This document shows positions 23,178 to 34,771 of a stretch of 64,000 nt of DNA, piece after piece. Position numbers and translations under genes: made by a program. Below the pieces are notes generated by a model. It was not told the DNA's origin, searched no databases, and saw only the letters and a program-made list of their open reading frames with translations. Source of the stretch: Zingiber officinale (Eukaryota > Streptophyta > Magnoliopsida > Zingiberales > Zingiberaceae); contig NC_055988.1 of NCBI RefSeq assembly GCF_018446385.1, forward strand, positions 163,010,209 through 163,074,208, written 5' to 3'. Position 1 is the stretch's first letter; every line of letters starts with the position of its first letter.

Positions 23178-24100
23178 AAAAAATTCCTTATATCATCTTA
23201 TTTATTCTCTCGTTGGTTGATATATGTTTTCACATTGTTTGTTTTTATTTGATCTTATTGGAATTTATCCCTGGTTACTTCTTAAAATTTATTTAAGACA
23301 GAAAATCAACTAATAGGATTAAAAATATAAAAAAAATAAGAATCAATAGAAATCTCATAAAAGAGTATGAACTATCCTAAGAAACTTTAAGAAGACTAAA
23401 GGTGTAATTATATTTTTTGATAAATAAAGTAATCTACAAATCATTTACATTTAGCTTTGGCTTTGTACTTGATACGGTGCATAAAAGTAGAGCCCGATGA
23501 GGTCAGGCTATCAAAAGTCAAAAGGAAGTGACAGTCAAAAGTCAAGAGGATGTGACAGTCAAAAGTCAAGGGGATGTGACAGTCAAGGGCAGTCAGAAGT
23601 CAAGAGGATGTGACAGTCAGTAAATAGAAGGGGAAAGGAGTTAGGTCGCATGACATCATTAGCCGCATAATTCCCAGTCTGGTGCCTACAGATCAGGATC
23701 CCAGATTTGAAACACAATATGTATCCTGGAGTAAAGCCTGACCTGTCCAGACTGGTTGCATTTCCTCAACCCTGGCCGCATAGCCAAGTCTAGTCCTATC
23801 AGCAAGACAATTCTCGGTCGGCCCTTTAGGGATCCAAAAGGGAAAGATGAGACCCTCACCATAGCTCATCCTTCTCATCAAGACTCGAGCCAGGTATTAC
23901 ACCCGAATGATCATCCCGAGCTGTCCGTAGTCAAACCCGAGCGGGACAGAAAGCACTAGGCGATAATGATGTCAGAGAATCGTAACTTCCTATTAGGGAA
24001 TAACTGTCATACGTCAGGGAATATTCTAATGGTCTGTTATCATCTGTGAATGGAACCTTCTTTCAACTAATGAGATGACATCACGTGCCCTCCAGTTAAT
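23178..24100. other. Non-coding; possible LTR remnant with short tandem repeat
   Basis: No gene. A GTGACAGTCAAAAGTCAAG-type unit is repeated at 23495-23625. The place, just beyond the antisense gene of the Tat element, is where the Tat 3' LTR would be, but I could not align it to the 5' LTR remnant at 48656-48810. Confidence 0.4.
23495..23625. repeat. 24-bp tandem repeat, about five copies
   Basis: Units AGTCAAAAGTCAAG(A/G)GGATGTG follow each other head to tail with one short unit in the middle. Confidence 0.8.
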
Positions 24101-24962
24101 ATGATGAGACCAAGACTTCTCATTCCTATGTCTCATGTTATTCCTCCAGTTATTCCTTCACTCAAGGCGACACCAATTGTCCCTGTGGCTTCATCACCCC
24201 TTCTTCAGACTTTAACTTCTTCTCCCACCAACCCTATGCCAAAAGAACCCTTTGCAAGAGATCGGTCATTCCTGGGCCTATTGAACCACCTATTAAACAA
24301 GATCCTTCATTGATTGACCTTACACCTCCTGATCTATCTTCACAGGCCTCCTTGGCTACTCCTGAACTTCCTCCCTCTTCTTCTTCACAACCCACAACTT
24401 CCACCAACTCCTCTATCCTTTTTAAACAATCTCATGGATTACCATCCCAGCTTGGTCAAACACCTATTCCTCCTTTATATGAGATACTCCAATTAAAAGG
24501 TATCTTAGCTGAGTCATGGATGCATTCTCAGACACATATGAGGGAGCATACTATCTTTGAACGTGTTGATGATCACAACTGCCAAGCTACTGTGGTAAGT
24601 CTGTGATTGAATTTTCTTGGTCTATGGTTATGAAGTGTAACATCTATGGTTGTAAAGTGTAACTATATTGTTATTTTATTTTAGTTCTATGCCTCGAGCT
24701 TAAATTTGGGTCAGCTAGCTGTGGATTTAGAAAGGACTAATCGAGTTCTAAAAGACAAAGTAAAGAAATTACAAGCTACCTCCAACCTCCCTAACGATGA
24801 ACTCATTCAGTTACGAGACAAAGTAAATTCATAGACTGAACTCAACGCTGACCTAGAGAAAGCCCTACAAGATTATCGCCAATTACTACAATCTCAAGAA
24901 GAAGAAAATAAAGACTTGGAACTTCAAATACAATGGAATACATCTCAACTTAGGGTAGAGAA
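24101..24962 (+). pseudogene. Antisense coiled-coil gene of the Tat element, 5' part
   Basis: Proline/serine-rich N-terminal half (24101-24594) with a frameshift near 24250, then a canonical intron 24595-24684 (GTAAGT ... TTTTAG), then a second exon with a coiled coil (LDLERTNRVLKDKVKKLQ). The frame has a TAG at 24832-24834 and is cut at 24962 by the copia insertion. It resembles coiled-coil plant proteins annotated as 'putative gypsy type transposon'; function unknown. It runs opposite to the pol at 39600-42160, as antisense extra ORFs of some Tat elements do. The remainder is at 36605-37085. Confidence 0.6.
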
Positions 24963-26795
24963 TGTTGATACAGTCTGACCTGGCTGTTGTTTTGATGTTG
25001 ACACGGATTTAAGTTTGTATCAGATGTTAATTAAACTCGTTTTAATTAATGATCAAGGTTGATCGAGTGGAAGGGAAAAGTCCAAGTTGGAAACTTGGCA
25101 CGCGAAGTCAGAGAGGGCTTGGTAGCTTGTTCTCCGGACTAGGTCAGAGAGGGCTCGGTAGCTCGTTCTCTGGACCTGACAAAGTCGGAGAGGGCACGGT
25201 AGCTCGTTCTCCGGACTAGGTCAGAGAGGGCTCAGTAGCTCGTTCTCTGGACCTGACGAAGTCGGAGAGGGCTCGGTAGCTCGTTCTCCGGACTAGGTCA
25301 GAGAGGGCTCGGTAGCTCGTTCTCTGGACCTAACGAAGTCAGAGAGGGCACGGTAGCTCGTTCTCCGGACTAGGTCAGAGAGGGCTCGGGAGCTCGTTCT
25401 GTGGACCGAGCGGTCGGTAGCTCGTTCTCCGGACTAGGTCAGAGAGGGCTCGGGAGCTCGTTCTGTGGACCGAATTAGGTCAGAATGATTCCATGGTACA
25501 TTGGATCGTTCTGCCGACCGATCCAGTGATACATAAGACAGTGGATCGGTCGGCAGACCGATCCGGTGAAGCTGTAAAACTGATTTTCCATGGATCGGTC
25601 TGGTGATCGATCAGGAAACACTCAGTAGCACACTGAGTGTAATCTGATCGGTCTGTAGACCGATCAGGAAACACTCAGTAGCACACTGAGTGTAATCTGA
25701 TCGGTCTGTAGACCGATCAGGAGAAAATGTCGCTCTGTAGACCGATCAGAAGATGCTATTGCGAAGAGAAGAGGGAAGGATCGGTCATGGAGACCGATCC
25801 AGCTGCGGCCTGATCGGTCTCCACGACCGATCAGGTAATCTGTGGACCGATCAGGATATGTCCTGATCGGTCCATGGATCGGTCTGGTGACCGATCCACA
25901 CATAATCTGATTTGTTCGATGTTCTGCGATTCCTCCACTGCATCTGATTTGTCTGATTCATGTGATATAATCCTCTGTGCTGTTAGCTTTTGAGTTTGCA
26001 GGATTACAGGCACCATTCCAAGCATAATTTCAAATTAAGTGCATAAGAGGAATACGACAAATGGACTTTCTGCTGTGATTCGCGGCGCATGGTGCATTTG
26101 AAGTATCAACGGCTACTGGTGAGATCTGGCTGTGATCCGCTTTGCTCTTGGTGATTGGTTCGAGCTCAGAAGACACCAGTGAAGACTGTGATTTCATTGG
26201 TGTGAGTTCAGAGGACCAGGTAAGGAGAAAAAGGGATTGGCTGCAGCGATGATTTTGTGCAGATTTACCACGATCCGTGATAGCAGAGAACCGGGCCTTA
26301 AGAAGCAGAAAATAGCGAGAGTAAAAAAAAAGAAGCAAGCAAGAAAGTGAAAAACGTTCTGTTGATCGTTGTGGTGTTCTTGAGCTCTCGGGTGAAAAAC
26401 TGCTGTCTTTGAAGTTCTCTGTTTCCACTGATCCTCGCGTGGTTGTAAGCTTTAGTTCATTCTTCTGTGCCACCGAGCTCTGTAAGTCTTGTGCTTTAAC
26501 ATATATATTTCTTGAGACTTTGTGGAGAGGTTACTCCACCGAGAAGGAGGATCTTTAGCCGGAATTTATCCGGGGTGCGATCTACCGAAGATCAAGGATT
26601 CGTCCACCTTACGGACACGCCGAGGAGTAGGGGCAAGTTATCCCCGAACCTCGTAAATTCGTGTGTTAGTGTCCTTGTTTCTTTTTGTTTTAGTTTCCTA
26701 ATTCCGCTGTGCTAACAAGTTTCCTTGTAGAAATTGTGTTTAAGTTTTTTTCAAAAGGCTATTCACCCCCCCTCTAGCCATCTAAGATCCTAACA
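24963..26795 (+). repeat. 5' LTR of Sirevirus-like element (1833 bp)
   Basis: Starts TGTTGATACAG and ends AGATCCTAACA. It holds a minisatellite (25085-25480) of about ten 36-40 base units with GGGCTCGGTAGCTCGTTCTC, then a palindrome array (25490-25905). A weak TATATAT lies at about 26501. Short open frames rich in DRSTDRS on the minus strand are products of the palindromes. Confidence 0.93.
25490..25905. promoter_or_regulatory. Palindrome array in 5' LTR
   Basis: About ten inverted repeats with arms GATCGGTC and GACCGATC. Two copies of a roughly 54-bp unit (25615-25725) combine arms CTGATCGGTCT and AGACCGATCAG with a second hairpin, ACACTCAG and CTGAGTGT. The place in U3 suggests binding sites for a regulator. 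Confidence 0.7.
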
Positions 26796-26797
26796 AG

Positions 26798-26809
26798 TGG
26801 TATCAGAGC
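26798..26809 (+). other. Primer-binding site of Sirevirus-like element
   Basis: TGGTATCAGAGC two bases after the 5' LTR, complementary to initiator methionine tRNA. Confidence 0.94.
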
Positions 26810-26852
26810 CTGGTGCTCTTTCAACTGGACTAACATCCTAAGGAGCAAGAAG

Positions 26853-28469
26853 ATGGCCATGAAGGAAGGATTCAGCACCAACAGACCACCCTTCTTCGAT
26901 GGAGCAGATTTTCAGTATTGGAAGAGCCGCATGGAGTATTACCTCAAGACTGATATCTCCATGTGGTTCTCGGTCAAGGAAGGCTTCACACCACCGAAGG
27001 ACGAAGAAGGTAAGGAACTCGATTCATCAAGGTGGTCTACTGAACAAACTTGTAAAGGGCAAGCCGATGCCAAGGCAGTAGTCACCTTACAATGCGGGAT
27101 TGCCAAGGACCAACTCGTCAAGGTAGGTCCATTCTCGAGTGCAAAAGATTTATGGAACAAGCTTATCGAGCTCCAAGAAGGAACTCGTGATTCTCGGATA
27201 GCCAAGAGGGACTTATTTTTGAATCAACTACAAAATCTCACTATGAAGGAAAATGAAACGGTAAGTGAACTACATGGGATGTTCAAGGAAATCATCAATG
27301 GTCTACATTCCGTGGATAAACGCGTGGAGAATCGCGATCTAGTAAGGTACGCTCTTAAATCCTTTCCAAGGAATGCCTTGTGGTCATCTATGGTAGATGC
27401 CTACAAGGTTTCCAAGGATCTTTCCATTGTAAAGTTAGATGAATTCTTTTGTGAAATGGAATTTCATGAACTTGCTAACAAAGGTCAAAAGGAGAAAGGT
27501 ATAGCTTTGGTTGCAGGAGAAAAGAGCAAGGATGGGAGAAGAAAGAAAGGAAAGAAGAAGGAGAAAGAGATTCTTTCATCCTCATCCTCCTCCGAGTCCG
27601 ATGATGAAGGTGGATCATCATCAAGCGAGATGGCAAATTTTGTGAGGAGGATCATGAGAAGAAGCAGGAGATACAAAGGTAAGACTGTAGATCAAAATAT
27701 TGATAAGTCTAACGTTACTTGCTATGAGTGTAGCAAGAAAGGCCACTACCGGAGTGAGTGTCCAAAACTCAAGAAGGAGGAACGGGCCAAAAAGAAGGAG
27801 GAGAGAGCCAAGAAGAAGAAAGCTCTCAAGGCCACTTGGGATAAATCTTCCTCAAGCTCATCGGAGGAGGAAGGGAAGAAGGAGAAGAGTATTCGGCAAT
27901 TGGCACTTATGGCAAGGGAGGAGTCCGAGTCCGAGAGTGATGACTCAAGCACTTCAGCCGCAGCTTCATCATCTTCGGATGATGAAGAGGTAACCTCTTC
28001 TCACTTAGAAAAATGTTATAAGACTATTACACATTTGTCTACCTTGCTTAAAAAATCAAAAACAGAAAATAAATCATTAAAAGAAGAAGTAGAGAACTTG
28101 AGAGCTCTTAGGGAAGATGAGGTTGATGACCTACATCTAGAGCTCCTTGAAGATGAGAACAAGGCCTTGAAGGGTGAGGTTGAGAAACTCAAGAAAATGC
28201 TTGAGAAATTCTCAACTAGCTCTAATACCCTAGACATGATTCTAAATGCCCAAAGGGCGGTCTACAACAAGGCTGAGTTAGGATACCAACCTAAGGAGTC
28301 TAGCTTTATTTCTTTAGTGTCAAGAACCCAATTTCACAGATCGCATGTTTCTAGGGTTCATGAGACTAGGAAGAAGGTAACAAAGGCATGGGTGCCTAAG
28401 TCCTTCATTGTAGATGCATTAGGTCCCAAGATTTGGGTACCTAAAACATCTATCTTTCGTGTCTTGTAG
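26853..28469 (+). CDS. Gag polyprotein of Sirevirus-like element
   Basis: 538 codons from an ATG 43 bases after the primer site. Residues about 10-230 are a copia Gag/UBN2 domain (FDGADFQYWKSRMEYYL). A zinc knuckle CYECSKKGHYRSEC is near residue 289, flanked by lysine-rich and acidic serine-rich segments, and a long coiled coil spans about residues 385-460. It forms particles in the cytoplasm and binds element RNA. The frame ends in a TAG at 28467-28469, and pol continues in the same frame, so either a Gln codon mutated or the stop is read through. The coiled-coil region is a known feature of Sirevirus Gag. Confidence 0.93.
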   Translation: MAMKEGFSTNRPPFFDGADFQYWKSRMEYYLKTDISMWFSVKEGFTPPKDEEGKELDSSRWSTEQTCKGQADAKAVVTLQCGIAKDQLVKVGPFSSAKDLWNKLIELQEGTRDSRIAKRDLFLNQLQNLTMKENETVSELHGMFKEIINGLHSVDKRVENRDLVRYALKSFPRNALWSSMVDAYKVSKDLSIVKLDEFFCEMEFHELANKGQKEKGIALVAGEKSKDGRRKKGKKKEKEILSSSSSSESDDEGGSSSSEMANFVRRIMRRSRRYKGKTVDQNIDKSNVTCYECSKKGHYRSECPKLKKEERAKKKEERAKKKKALKATWDKSSSSSSEEEGKKEKSIRQLALMAREESESESDDSSTSAAASSSSDDEEVTSSHLEKCYKTITHLSTLLKKSKTENKSLKEEVENLRALREDEVDDLHLELLEDENKALKGEVEKLKKMLEKFSTSSNTLDMILNAQRAVYNKAELGYQPKESSFISLVSRTQFHRSHVSRVHETRKKVTKAWVPKSFIVDALGPKIWVPKTSIFRVL

Positions 28470-31400
28470 GCATTGGTAAAGGGGGAGCGTCTATCAACTT
28501 GGTTTGTTGATAGTGGATGCTCCAAGCACATGACCGGGGACAAGTCACTATTTTCTACCATTCAAAACAAAAATAGAGGTAATGTGTCTTTTGGTAATAA
28601 TGGTAGTCTTAAGGTTATAGGAGTTAGAGACATTCATATATCCGAATGCCTCCAAATCAAGAATGTCCTTCTAGTCAAGGGGATGACTTTTAATCTCCTA
28701 AGTGTCAGTCAATTGTGTGATACCGGTTACACAATTGAGTTTCATTCGAGTCAATGTCTAGTCAAAAACATTGACACACTTGACACGGTACTAGTAGGCA
28801 CAAGGGTAGATAACATTTATCAAGTTTCTTTTAAAAGTGCTACTAATGCTCTTGCTAAGTGTTTCATGTCGAAAGAAGAAGAATCGTGGCTTTGGCATAG
28901 GAGGTTGGCTCATGTGAACATGAAGAATATCCGGAAGCTGGTCAACAAAGGGTTAGTGCGAGGCTTACCAAGCATCAAGTACCAAAAGACCAAATTGTGT
29001 GATGCATGTCAGAAGGGTAAGCAAACTAAAGCGCCTCATAAAGGTACAAGCGCTATAAGTACAACCACTGCTTTAGACCTATTACATATGGATTTGTTTG
29101 ATTGTAGTAGTGTTATTTCATTGAATAGAAGTAGATACTGTTTTGTGATTATTGATGACTTTACTAGGTATACATGGACCTTCTTTTTGAAAACTAAGGA
29201 TCAAACCATAGATATCTTTATTTCCTTTTGTAGAAGAACTGAAAATGAAAAATCAACAACAATTAAAACTATTAGAAGTGATCATGGTGGGGAATTTCAA
29301 AATCATAGGTTTTTAGAATTTTGTCAAGAAAAGGGATATAGGCATGAGTTCTCTACTCCAAGGACCCCACAGCAAAATGGGGTTGTGGAGAGAAAGAACC
29401 GAGTCTTACAAGAGGCTGCACGAAGTATGCTCAATGAGTACTCACTACCGAGTTACTTGTGGGCTGAAGCTGTAAATACAGCTTGCTATGTGCAAAACCG
29501 AATCCTGATACATAGGTTTTTAGGAAAGACTCCCCATGAACTTTGGTTTGGAAAACCCCCTACAATTAAACATCTTAGGGTGTTTGGTTGTAAGGTGTTT
29601 ATTTTGAATACCAAGGACCATCTTGGAAAATTTTCGGCCAAAGCTGATGAAGGGATACTGGTCGGGTACTCGCTCACCAGCAAAGCCTATCGAGTCTACA
29701 ACAATAGGACTAAATTGATTGAAGAGTCCTCTGATGTAGCTTTTGAAGAAATCCCTAACTTAAATGATCAATCAAGGGATGTAGGAGAAATTCAACTTGA
29801 ACTTAGAAGGCTAAGTTTGAATGATCGAAACATAGAAAGAGTCGAAGTTGACTCTGATGATGATGAACAAAGGCAACAAAGAACTCAATCTGATCCTTTG
29901 CCTGATATTGAGTCCTTGCCTGTGCCTAGTGAGACCATTCATGAGGCACCACCAACACCAAGACAATCTAGGATAGCCACTAGTCATCCCCAAGACCAAA
30001 TTATGGGAGACATCCAACAAGGGGTTAGGACTAGGTCATTCTTTAGAAATGAGTCTAATGAAGTCGCATTGATTTCAGAGATTGAACCAAAATTAGTTGA
30101 TGAGGCATTGCGCGATCCTGATTGGATCATAGCTATGCAAGATGAGTTAGGTCAATTTGAAAGGAGCCAAGTGTGGGACTTAGTTCCTAGACCTAAGAAG
30201 ACCACCATTATTGGAACTAAATGGGTCTTCAAAAATAAGTTAAATCAAAAGGGAGAAGTTGTAAGAAACAAGGCAAGACTTGTAGCCAAGGGCTATAGTC
30301 AAGTCGAAGGTCTCGATTATGATGAGACTTATGCTCCCGTGGCCCGATTAGAGTCCATTCGTTTGATGCTAGCTTTTGCTGCACATAGAGGTTTCAAGCT
30401 CTATCAAATGGATGTTAAATCTGCCTTCTTAAATGGCTTTATTAAAGAAGAAGTCTATGTTGAACAACCACCGGGGTTTGTGAATACCGAAGCTCCAAAC
30501 CACGTGTACAAACTCAAGAAAGCACTTTATGGGCTTAAACAAGCACCACGAGCTTGGTACGAAAGGTTGTCAACATATTTACTAGAAAAGGGTTTTGTAA
30601 GAGGCCAAATAGACCCAACACTATTTCTGCGTAGAGATGGTGAAAATATTTTTGTAGCCCAAGTGTATGTCGATGACATCATTTGTGGCTCAAATAACAA
30701 GGGCTATTTGAATGAATTTATCACTCACATGGAAAGTGAGTTTGAGATGAGTCTAGTAGGAGAATTGACATTCTTCCTTGGACTTGAAATCAAACAAACT
30801 CGAGATGGAATTTATGTCCATCAAACGAAATACACTCAAGAGATGCTCAAGAAATTCAACATGAGTGACTCTAAGGAAGTGTCCACTCCAATGGCAACGA
30901 ACACTCGTCTGGACAATGATGAGAGTGGAAAATCAGTTGATCTAACGCAATATAGAAGCATTATCGGTAGTCTTCTATATCTCACAGCTAGTCGACCGTA
31001 CATACTCTTTGCTGTGGGCATGTGCGCTAGATATCAAGTCTGTGCCAAGGAATCTCATTTAATTGCAGTTAAGAGAATTCTGAGATACCTTAAAGGCACA
31101 ATTAGAGTAGGTCTTTGGTACCCTCGTACAGAGTCTTTTGATTTGATAGGCTATACCGATTCCGATTATGCTGGATGCAAATTGGATCAGAAAAGCACTA
31201 GTGGAGGGTGTCAATTCTTAGGATCATCGTTGATTAGTTGGTCAAGTCGGAAGCAACATTGTGTTGCTCTCTCCACGACCGAGGCTGAATACATTGCCAT
31301 GGGAGAGAGTGTATCACAATTGTTGTGGATGATTCACACTCTAGAAGATTATGGACTTTCATATAAAGGAGTGCAAGTGTTGTGTGACAACATTAGCACA

Positions 31401-31610
31401 ATAAACCTAACGAAAATTCCAGTCCATCATTCTAGGACCAAACACATTGAAGTGCGTCATCACTTCATTAGAGATCACGTAGCTAGGGGAGACATTGCAC
31501 TCACATATGTTGAGTCAAAGTCAAACCTAGCCGATATTTTCACCAAACCCCTTCCAGAAAATGAATTTAGTCATTTAAGGAGGGAATTGGGAATGTGTTT
31601 GGCTCAATAA
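28470..31610 (+). CDS. Pol polyprotein (protease, integrase, RT, RNase H)
   Basis: Open for about 1046 codons in the same frame as gag. Counting from the ATG at 28473, protease DSG is at residues 13-15; the pre-integrase HHCC is near 140-180 ([29 protein letters not shown]). The integrase DDE residues lie in HMDLF (about 205), RSDHGGEF (about 268) and NGVVERKNR (about 305). The RT has [14 protein letters not shown] and YVDDI (about 731-735), and RNase H has [17 protein letters not shown] (about 894-910) and [11 protein letters not shown]. All catalytic motifs are present and no internal stop was seen. It copies RNA to DNA and integrates it. It would be expressed as a Gag-Pol fusion if the TAG at 28467 is suppressed. 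Confidence 0.94.
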   Translation, partial: ALVKGERLSTWFVDSGCSKHMTGDKSLFSTIQNKNRGNVSFGNNGSLKVIGVRDIHISECLQIKNVLLVKGMTFNLLSVSQLCDTGYTIEFHSSQCLVKNIDTLDTVLVGTRVDNIYQVSFKSATNALAKCFMSKEEESWLWHRRLAHVNMKNIRKLVNKGLVRGLPSIKYQKTKLCDACQKGKQTKAPHKGTSAISTTTALDLLHMDLFDCSSVISLNRSRYCFVIIDDFTRYTWTFFLKTKDQTIDIFISFCRRTENEKSTTIKTIRSDHGGEFQNHRFLEFCQEKGYRHEFSTPRTPQQNGVVERKNRVLQEAARSMLNEYSLPSYLWAEAVNTACYVQNRILIHRFLGKTPHELWFGKPPTIKHLRVFGCKVFILNTKDHLGKFSAKADEGILVGYSLTSKAYRVYNNRTKLIEESSDVAFEEIPNLNDQSRDVGEIQLELRRLSLNDRNIERVEVDSDDDEQRQQRTQSDPLPDIESLPVPSETIHEAPPTPRQSRIATSHPQDQIMGDIQQGVRTRSFFRNESNEVALISEIEPKLVDEALRDPDWIIAMQDELGQFERSQVWDLVPRPKKTTIIGTKWVFKNKLNQKGEVVRNKARLVAKGYSQVEGLDYDETYAPVARLESIRLMLAFAAHRGFKLYQMDVKSAFLNGFIKEEVYVEQPPGFVNTEAPNHVYKLKKALYGLKQAPRAWYERLSTYLLEKGFVRGQIDPTLFLRRDGENIFVAQVYVDDIICGSNNKGYLNEFITHMESEFEMSLVGELTFFLGLEIKQTRDGIYVHQTKYTQEMLKKFNMSDSKEVSTPMATNTRLDNDESGKSVDLTQYRSIIGSLLYLTASRPYILFAVGMCARYQVCAKESHLIAVKRILRYLKGTIRVGLWYPRTESFDLIGYTDSDYAGCKLDQKSTSGGCQFLGSSLISWSSRKQHCVALSTTEAEYIAMGESVSQLLWMIHTLEDYGLSYKGVQVLCDNISTINLTKIPVHHSRTKHIEVRHHFIRDHVARGDIALTYVESKSNLADIFTKPLPENEFSHLRRELGMCLAQ

Positions 31611-32354
31611 GTCATTTTGACCACATCATGATCAATAAGGACCATTAAAATGACAAGAGAAATTGGAAAATTAATTTGGGCAACTTGGGGACATCTCACA
31701 CAAACTATAAGGTTTAACAAAATATTTTTGTTTGCTAGAAATGGGGTGAGATGCTAGGATCAACCAAATTATTCAAAATGTATCATGCATCCCTTGAATA
31801 ATTAGGTTGAAGAGACATAAACTGAGTATGGGGAAGGCCATTACATAATTCATATGTATTTGGCTCCTAGATCTTACTCATATATTCCAACCAAGGAATC
31901 TTGGTTGGACCTGTGTCTAGAAATCATCTAACCTGGTTGATGTGTTGATTGATACCTTCCTGATTTTGATTGAAAATAGGACAAGTTGGTGAAGAAATTT
32001 TGACATATTTTGACAAACTTGTAACCACTCATAGCAAGGATATATGTTGAACCGATAGCCTGAGTCAGATTTATTACCTTGGTTCACTATAAATCATAGT
32101 TTCAGCAAACAAACAAAACAAACTTCTCTGGTTTTGAAACTTTGAGATTCAACACATTTGTTATGAAGTGTCTGAAACTTTCAAGCCCGTGATAATTCCA
32201 AATCATTAGAACTCATCATTAGGAAATATTCATTGGTATAACTGAATATAATCTGTGGGCTCTTCAGATCCTAGGTTCTGAACTTGGAAGTTGTTGAATC
32301 AAGTTTCAGAGCTGTCGATACGAATTTCAGAGACTGAAGTCACTGATTATCAGA
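31611..32354 (+). other. Non-coding spacer between pol and the third ORF
   Basis: No gene recognised in this 0.74-kb stretch. It lies between the pol stop and the internal palindrome array. Confidence 0.6.
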
Positions 32355-32700
32355 CACTGATCGGTTCAGGATGATATCTGATCGGTCTCTACGACCGATC
32401 AGAAGAGTTCTTCGATATCTGATCGGTCTGCAGACCGATCAGTGGTTCTAGCACGTATCAGCAGTTACTGGTCGACTTCTGATCGGTCCGGGACCGATCA
32501 GGAGCTTCCCTGATCGGTCTCCACGACCGATCAGGAGGCTTGGCATGCTGATCCACCTCTGATCGGTCCGGGGACCGATCAGGAGGCTCCCTGATCGGTC
32601 TCCACGACCGATCAGGAGGCTCTAGACACTCCCTGACCGATCAGGACGTTCCCTGATCGGTCAGGATTTCTCCTGATCGGACAGCCGTCTGATCATTTCA
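32355..32700 (+). promoter_or_regulatory. Internal palindrome array upstream of the third ORF
   Basis: About eight inverted repeats with the same GATCGGTC and GACCGATC arms as the LTR arrays. The site at 32419-32442 is a perfect 24-bp palindrome (arms CTGATCGGTCTG and CAGACCGATCAG). It ends about 180 bases before the ORF3 ATG, followed by a leader with several (A)CCCTAGC words. Likely a promoter or enhancer for ORF3 (inference). Confidence 0.6.
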
Positions 32701-32877
32701 TCAACTGTATACCCATCAGTAAACCATTAAAACTTCCCGATCCCTTCTTTTCTGCTTTCACGCGGAACCCTAGCCGACTCCTTCCCTCACCTCACTCTTT
32801 CTCTTCTCGTTACACGCGGCCCTCTAGCCGAACCCTAGCTGAAGCTCTAGCTCTCCGAAACTCTAGCCAAAAGTTCA

Positions 32878-34257
32878 ATGGCACCAAGGTAACTCTCTAC
32901 CTCTCTAGAACGCTGGCAGTTCGGTTTCATTTCTAACCATATATGTTTTTGTTGTGCTGGTGGCTCCGGTGCTCACTCATTGCCCCATTTTACCACTTGT
33001 TAAACCTTAGAAAGAAAGTAATGGGTGAAGGGACCTCTAAATCTAAGTCACCTGAGAAATCCAAGTCCCAGGCACCCTCCCGACCTCAACCTTCCTCTTC
33101 GTCAAGATTCCCGAACCGTCAGTTTGAGCAAGCATTTCCACAGCGGACATTCAAGTTGCTTCCATGTCGATCTGTGGATCGAAAGTACATGGATGAATTT
33201 TGTCCCTCTATATCCGAAACCCTAGCCTATTATAAACTTGACTCGGTAGTCTACCTAGAAAGGGACATCAACTATGATCTAGTCTCTGAATTCTATAACA
33301 ATCTTCATCAGAACGGTGATGGTGTTTATAAAACCCGAGTCGCTAAAAGAACTATCGATTTCTCCATCAGAGAATTCTTTGGGTATCTAGGTTGTCGGAT
33401 GTGTTCAGGAGATCTTTTTCCCATCTATCCTGATTTACCAGAGTCATTACCTCCTCCACTTGATGTCTCACCTGATTCCATCTATGAGTATTTCTTTGGA
33501 CACCCTAGACCGGATGGACTAGATGAGCTAGATGTTGACTTCCCTACTTTTGCAGCCTTGAGATTATCTCCTCAAGACTACATTCTTTTTAAGATTGTCA
33601 CGAACTGCCTTCTACCTATCACATCTAAACCATTATCTGAGATCCGACCATATCATTGTCTTATGCTTTATGGTTTACGTCGGCGTCTCGATTTTGATAT
33701 CATGTCGAGCATCTATTCTTCGATCATTTCATATTCTCAGCCTAGCAGCTCCACTGTTTATATGCCTTATGGGCATATAATTACAGATTGGCTCGAGACC
33801 CTTCAGATTGATGTCTCTAAGGGTAGAACAGTCAAGATGGTCAGACAGGATTGTAGACTTGGGAAGCGGGCATTTTCCAAGTCTGGAATCATAGGACAAA
33901 ATGGGGATGTTCGGTGGAAGGATGGGAGAGCTCTAGGTGAGTTACCACGGGGACCTCCACGACAGGTTGCTCCTATTGCTGCTCCTCCTGCTGCTGACGA
34001 TGGAGAGGCCGATCCTGATCTGCGCTGGCAGATCGCCGAGCTGGAGAGTCGCTTTGATCGTTCGGATCGACCAGCGCTACGATGATCTACGCAGTCAGCA
34101 GCTGGTGACGCAGCAGCTGCTTCTGGGCTGGATGGCCAACTACCCACCTCCACAGCATTACTCGGGCCATCCACCTTCGAGCTCCAGCATGCCGCCTCAG
34201 GGTTACGAGCCTCCCGCAGATGGTGATGAGTTTCCTCATGTTGAGGATATTGATTGA
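32878..34257 (+). CDS. Third ORF, apparently spliced, plant-transposon-protein domain; late frameshift
   Basis: Located where Sireviruses carry an env-like gene. An ATG at 32878 opens an 11-base exon ending CACCAAG; a canonical intron 32889-33010 (GTAACT ... CCTTAG, with CTAAC near 32935) joins it in frame to 33011, giving a basic start MAPRKKVMGEG. An uninterrupted frame then runs to 34085. Its middle (about residues 65-280) resembles the 'putative plant transposon protein' domain (Pfam PF20167, from memory): YDLVSEFYNNLHQNGDGVY, YILFKIVTNCLLP, MPYGHIITDWL. A coiled-coil-like stretch follows. Near 34050-34080 one indel shifts the frame; the alternate frame stays open to 34257 and continues the same glutamine/proline-rich tail, so the native end was probably 34257. 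No signal peptide or clear transmembrane helix is present in the spliced product. Function unknown. Confidence 0.65.
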
Positions 34258-34771
34258 TACATTCTGTGTGTCACTTTGCCTGTCTGTATTTTGGATGCTA
34301 CTTGTTGGATATCTTTGTCTGACCTGGATACTTATGCTACTCGTATATTTTTACTATTCATTTGTCTATTTCTTGCTTTTCCTTATGCTTCAGTTCATAT
34401 TCATATGCTATTTCTATGCCATGACTTGATTGTATTTTATCTCTTACTGTCATATAATACACTTCAAGGGAACTCTAGGTGCATTAAGAAAAGACAGTAT
34501 GGGTTAAGGAGGAGTCTTTTGAGTCTTATCACCCCATTCGCACCTTTTCGGTGTTTGACAAAGGGGGAGAGATATCTAAGTTTAGAGATGTATAAAGGTT
34601 TAATTTTAGGGGAGAAGATAACGGGGAGGATCTTGATTCTCGTTATTGACTTCCTTACATCATGGTATATTCATCTTAGGGGGAGGATCTTGATTCCCCT
34701 AAAATTATGAAAATAAGAACATTTCTGATCTAAACTTAAATCGTGTTGTCAAACAATAAAAAGGGGGAGAT
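34258..34771 (+). other. 3' region with multiplied purine tracts and the polypurine tract
   Basis: Purine tracts occur at 34560-34572 (AAAGGGGGAGAGA), 34608-34634 and 34678-34687, before the true tract AAAAAGGGGGAGAT at 34758-34771 next to the LTR. GGGAGGATCTTGATTC occurs twice (about 34628 and 34681). Such multiplication is known for Sireviruses. Confidence 0.75.

Noticed and set aside
23470-24100. 3' LTR of the Tat element
   Set aside because: Position fits, but I could not align it with the 5' LTR remnant at 48656-48810, so it is not called.
32943-33020. Hydrophobic N-terminus MFLLCWWLRCSLIAPF as a signal peptide for the third ORF
   Set aside because: It lies wholly within the inferred intron 32889-33010; the spliced start is basic. 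Retained only as an alternative if splicing is disproved.
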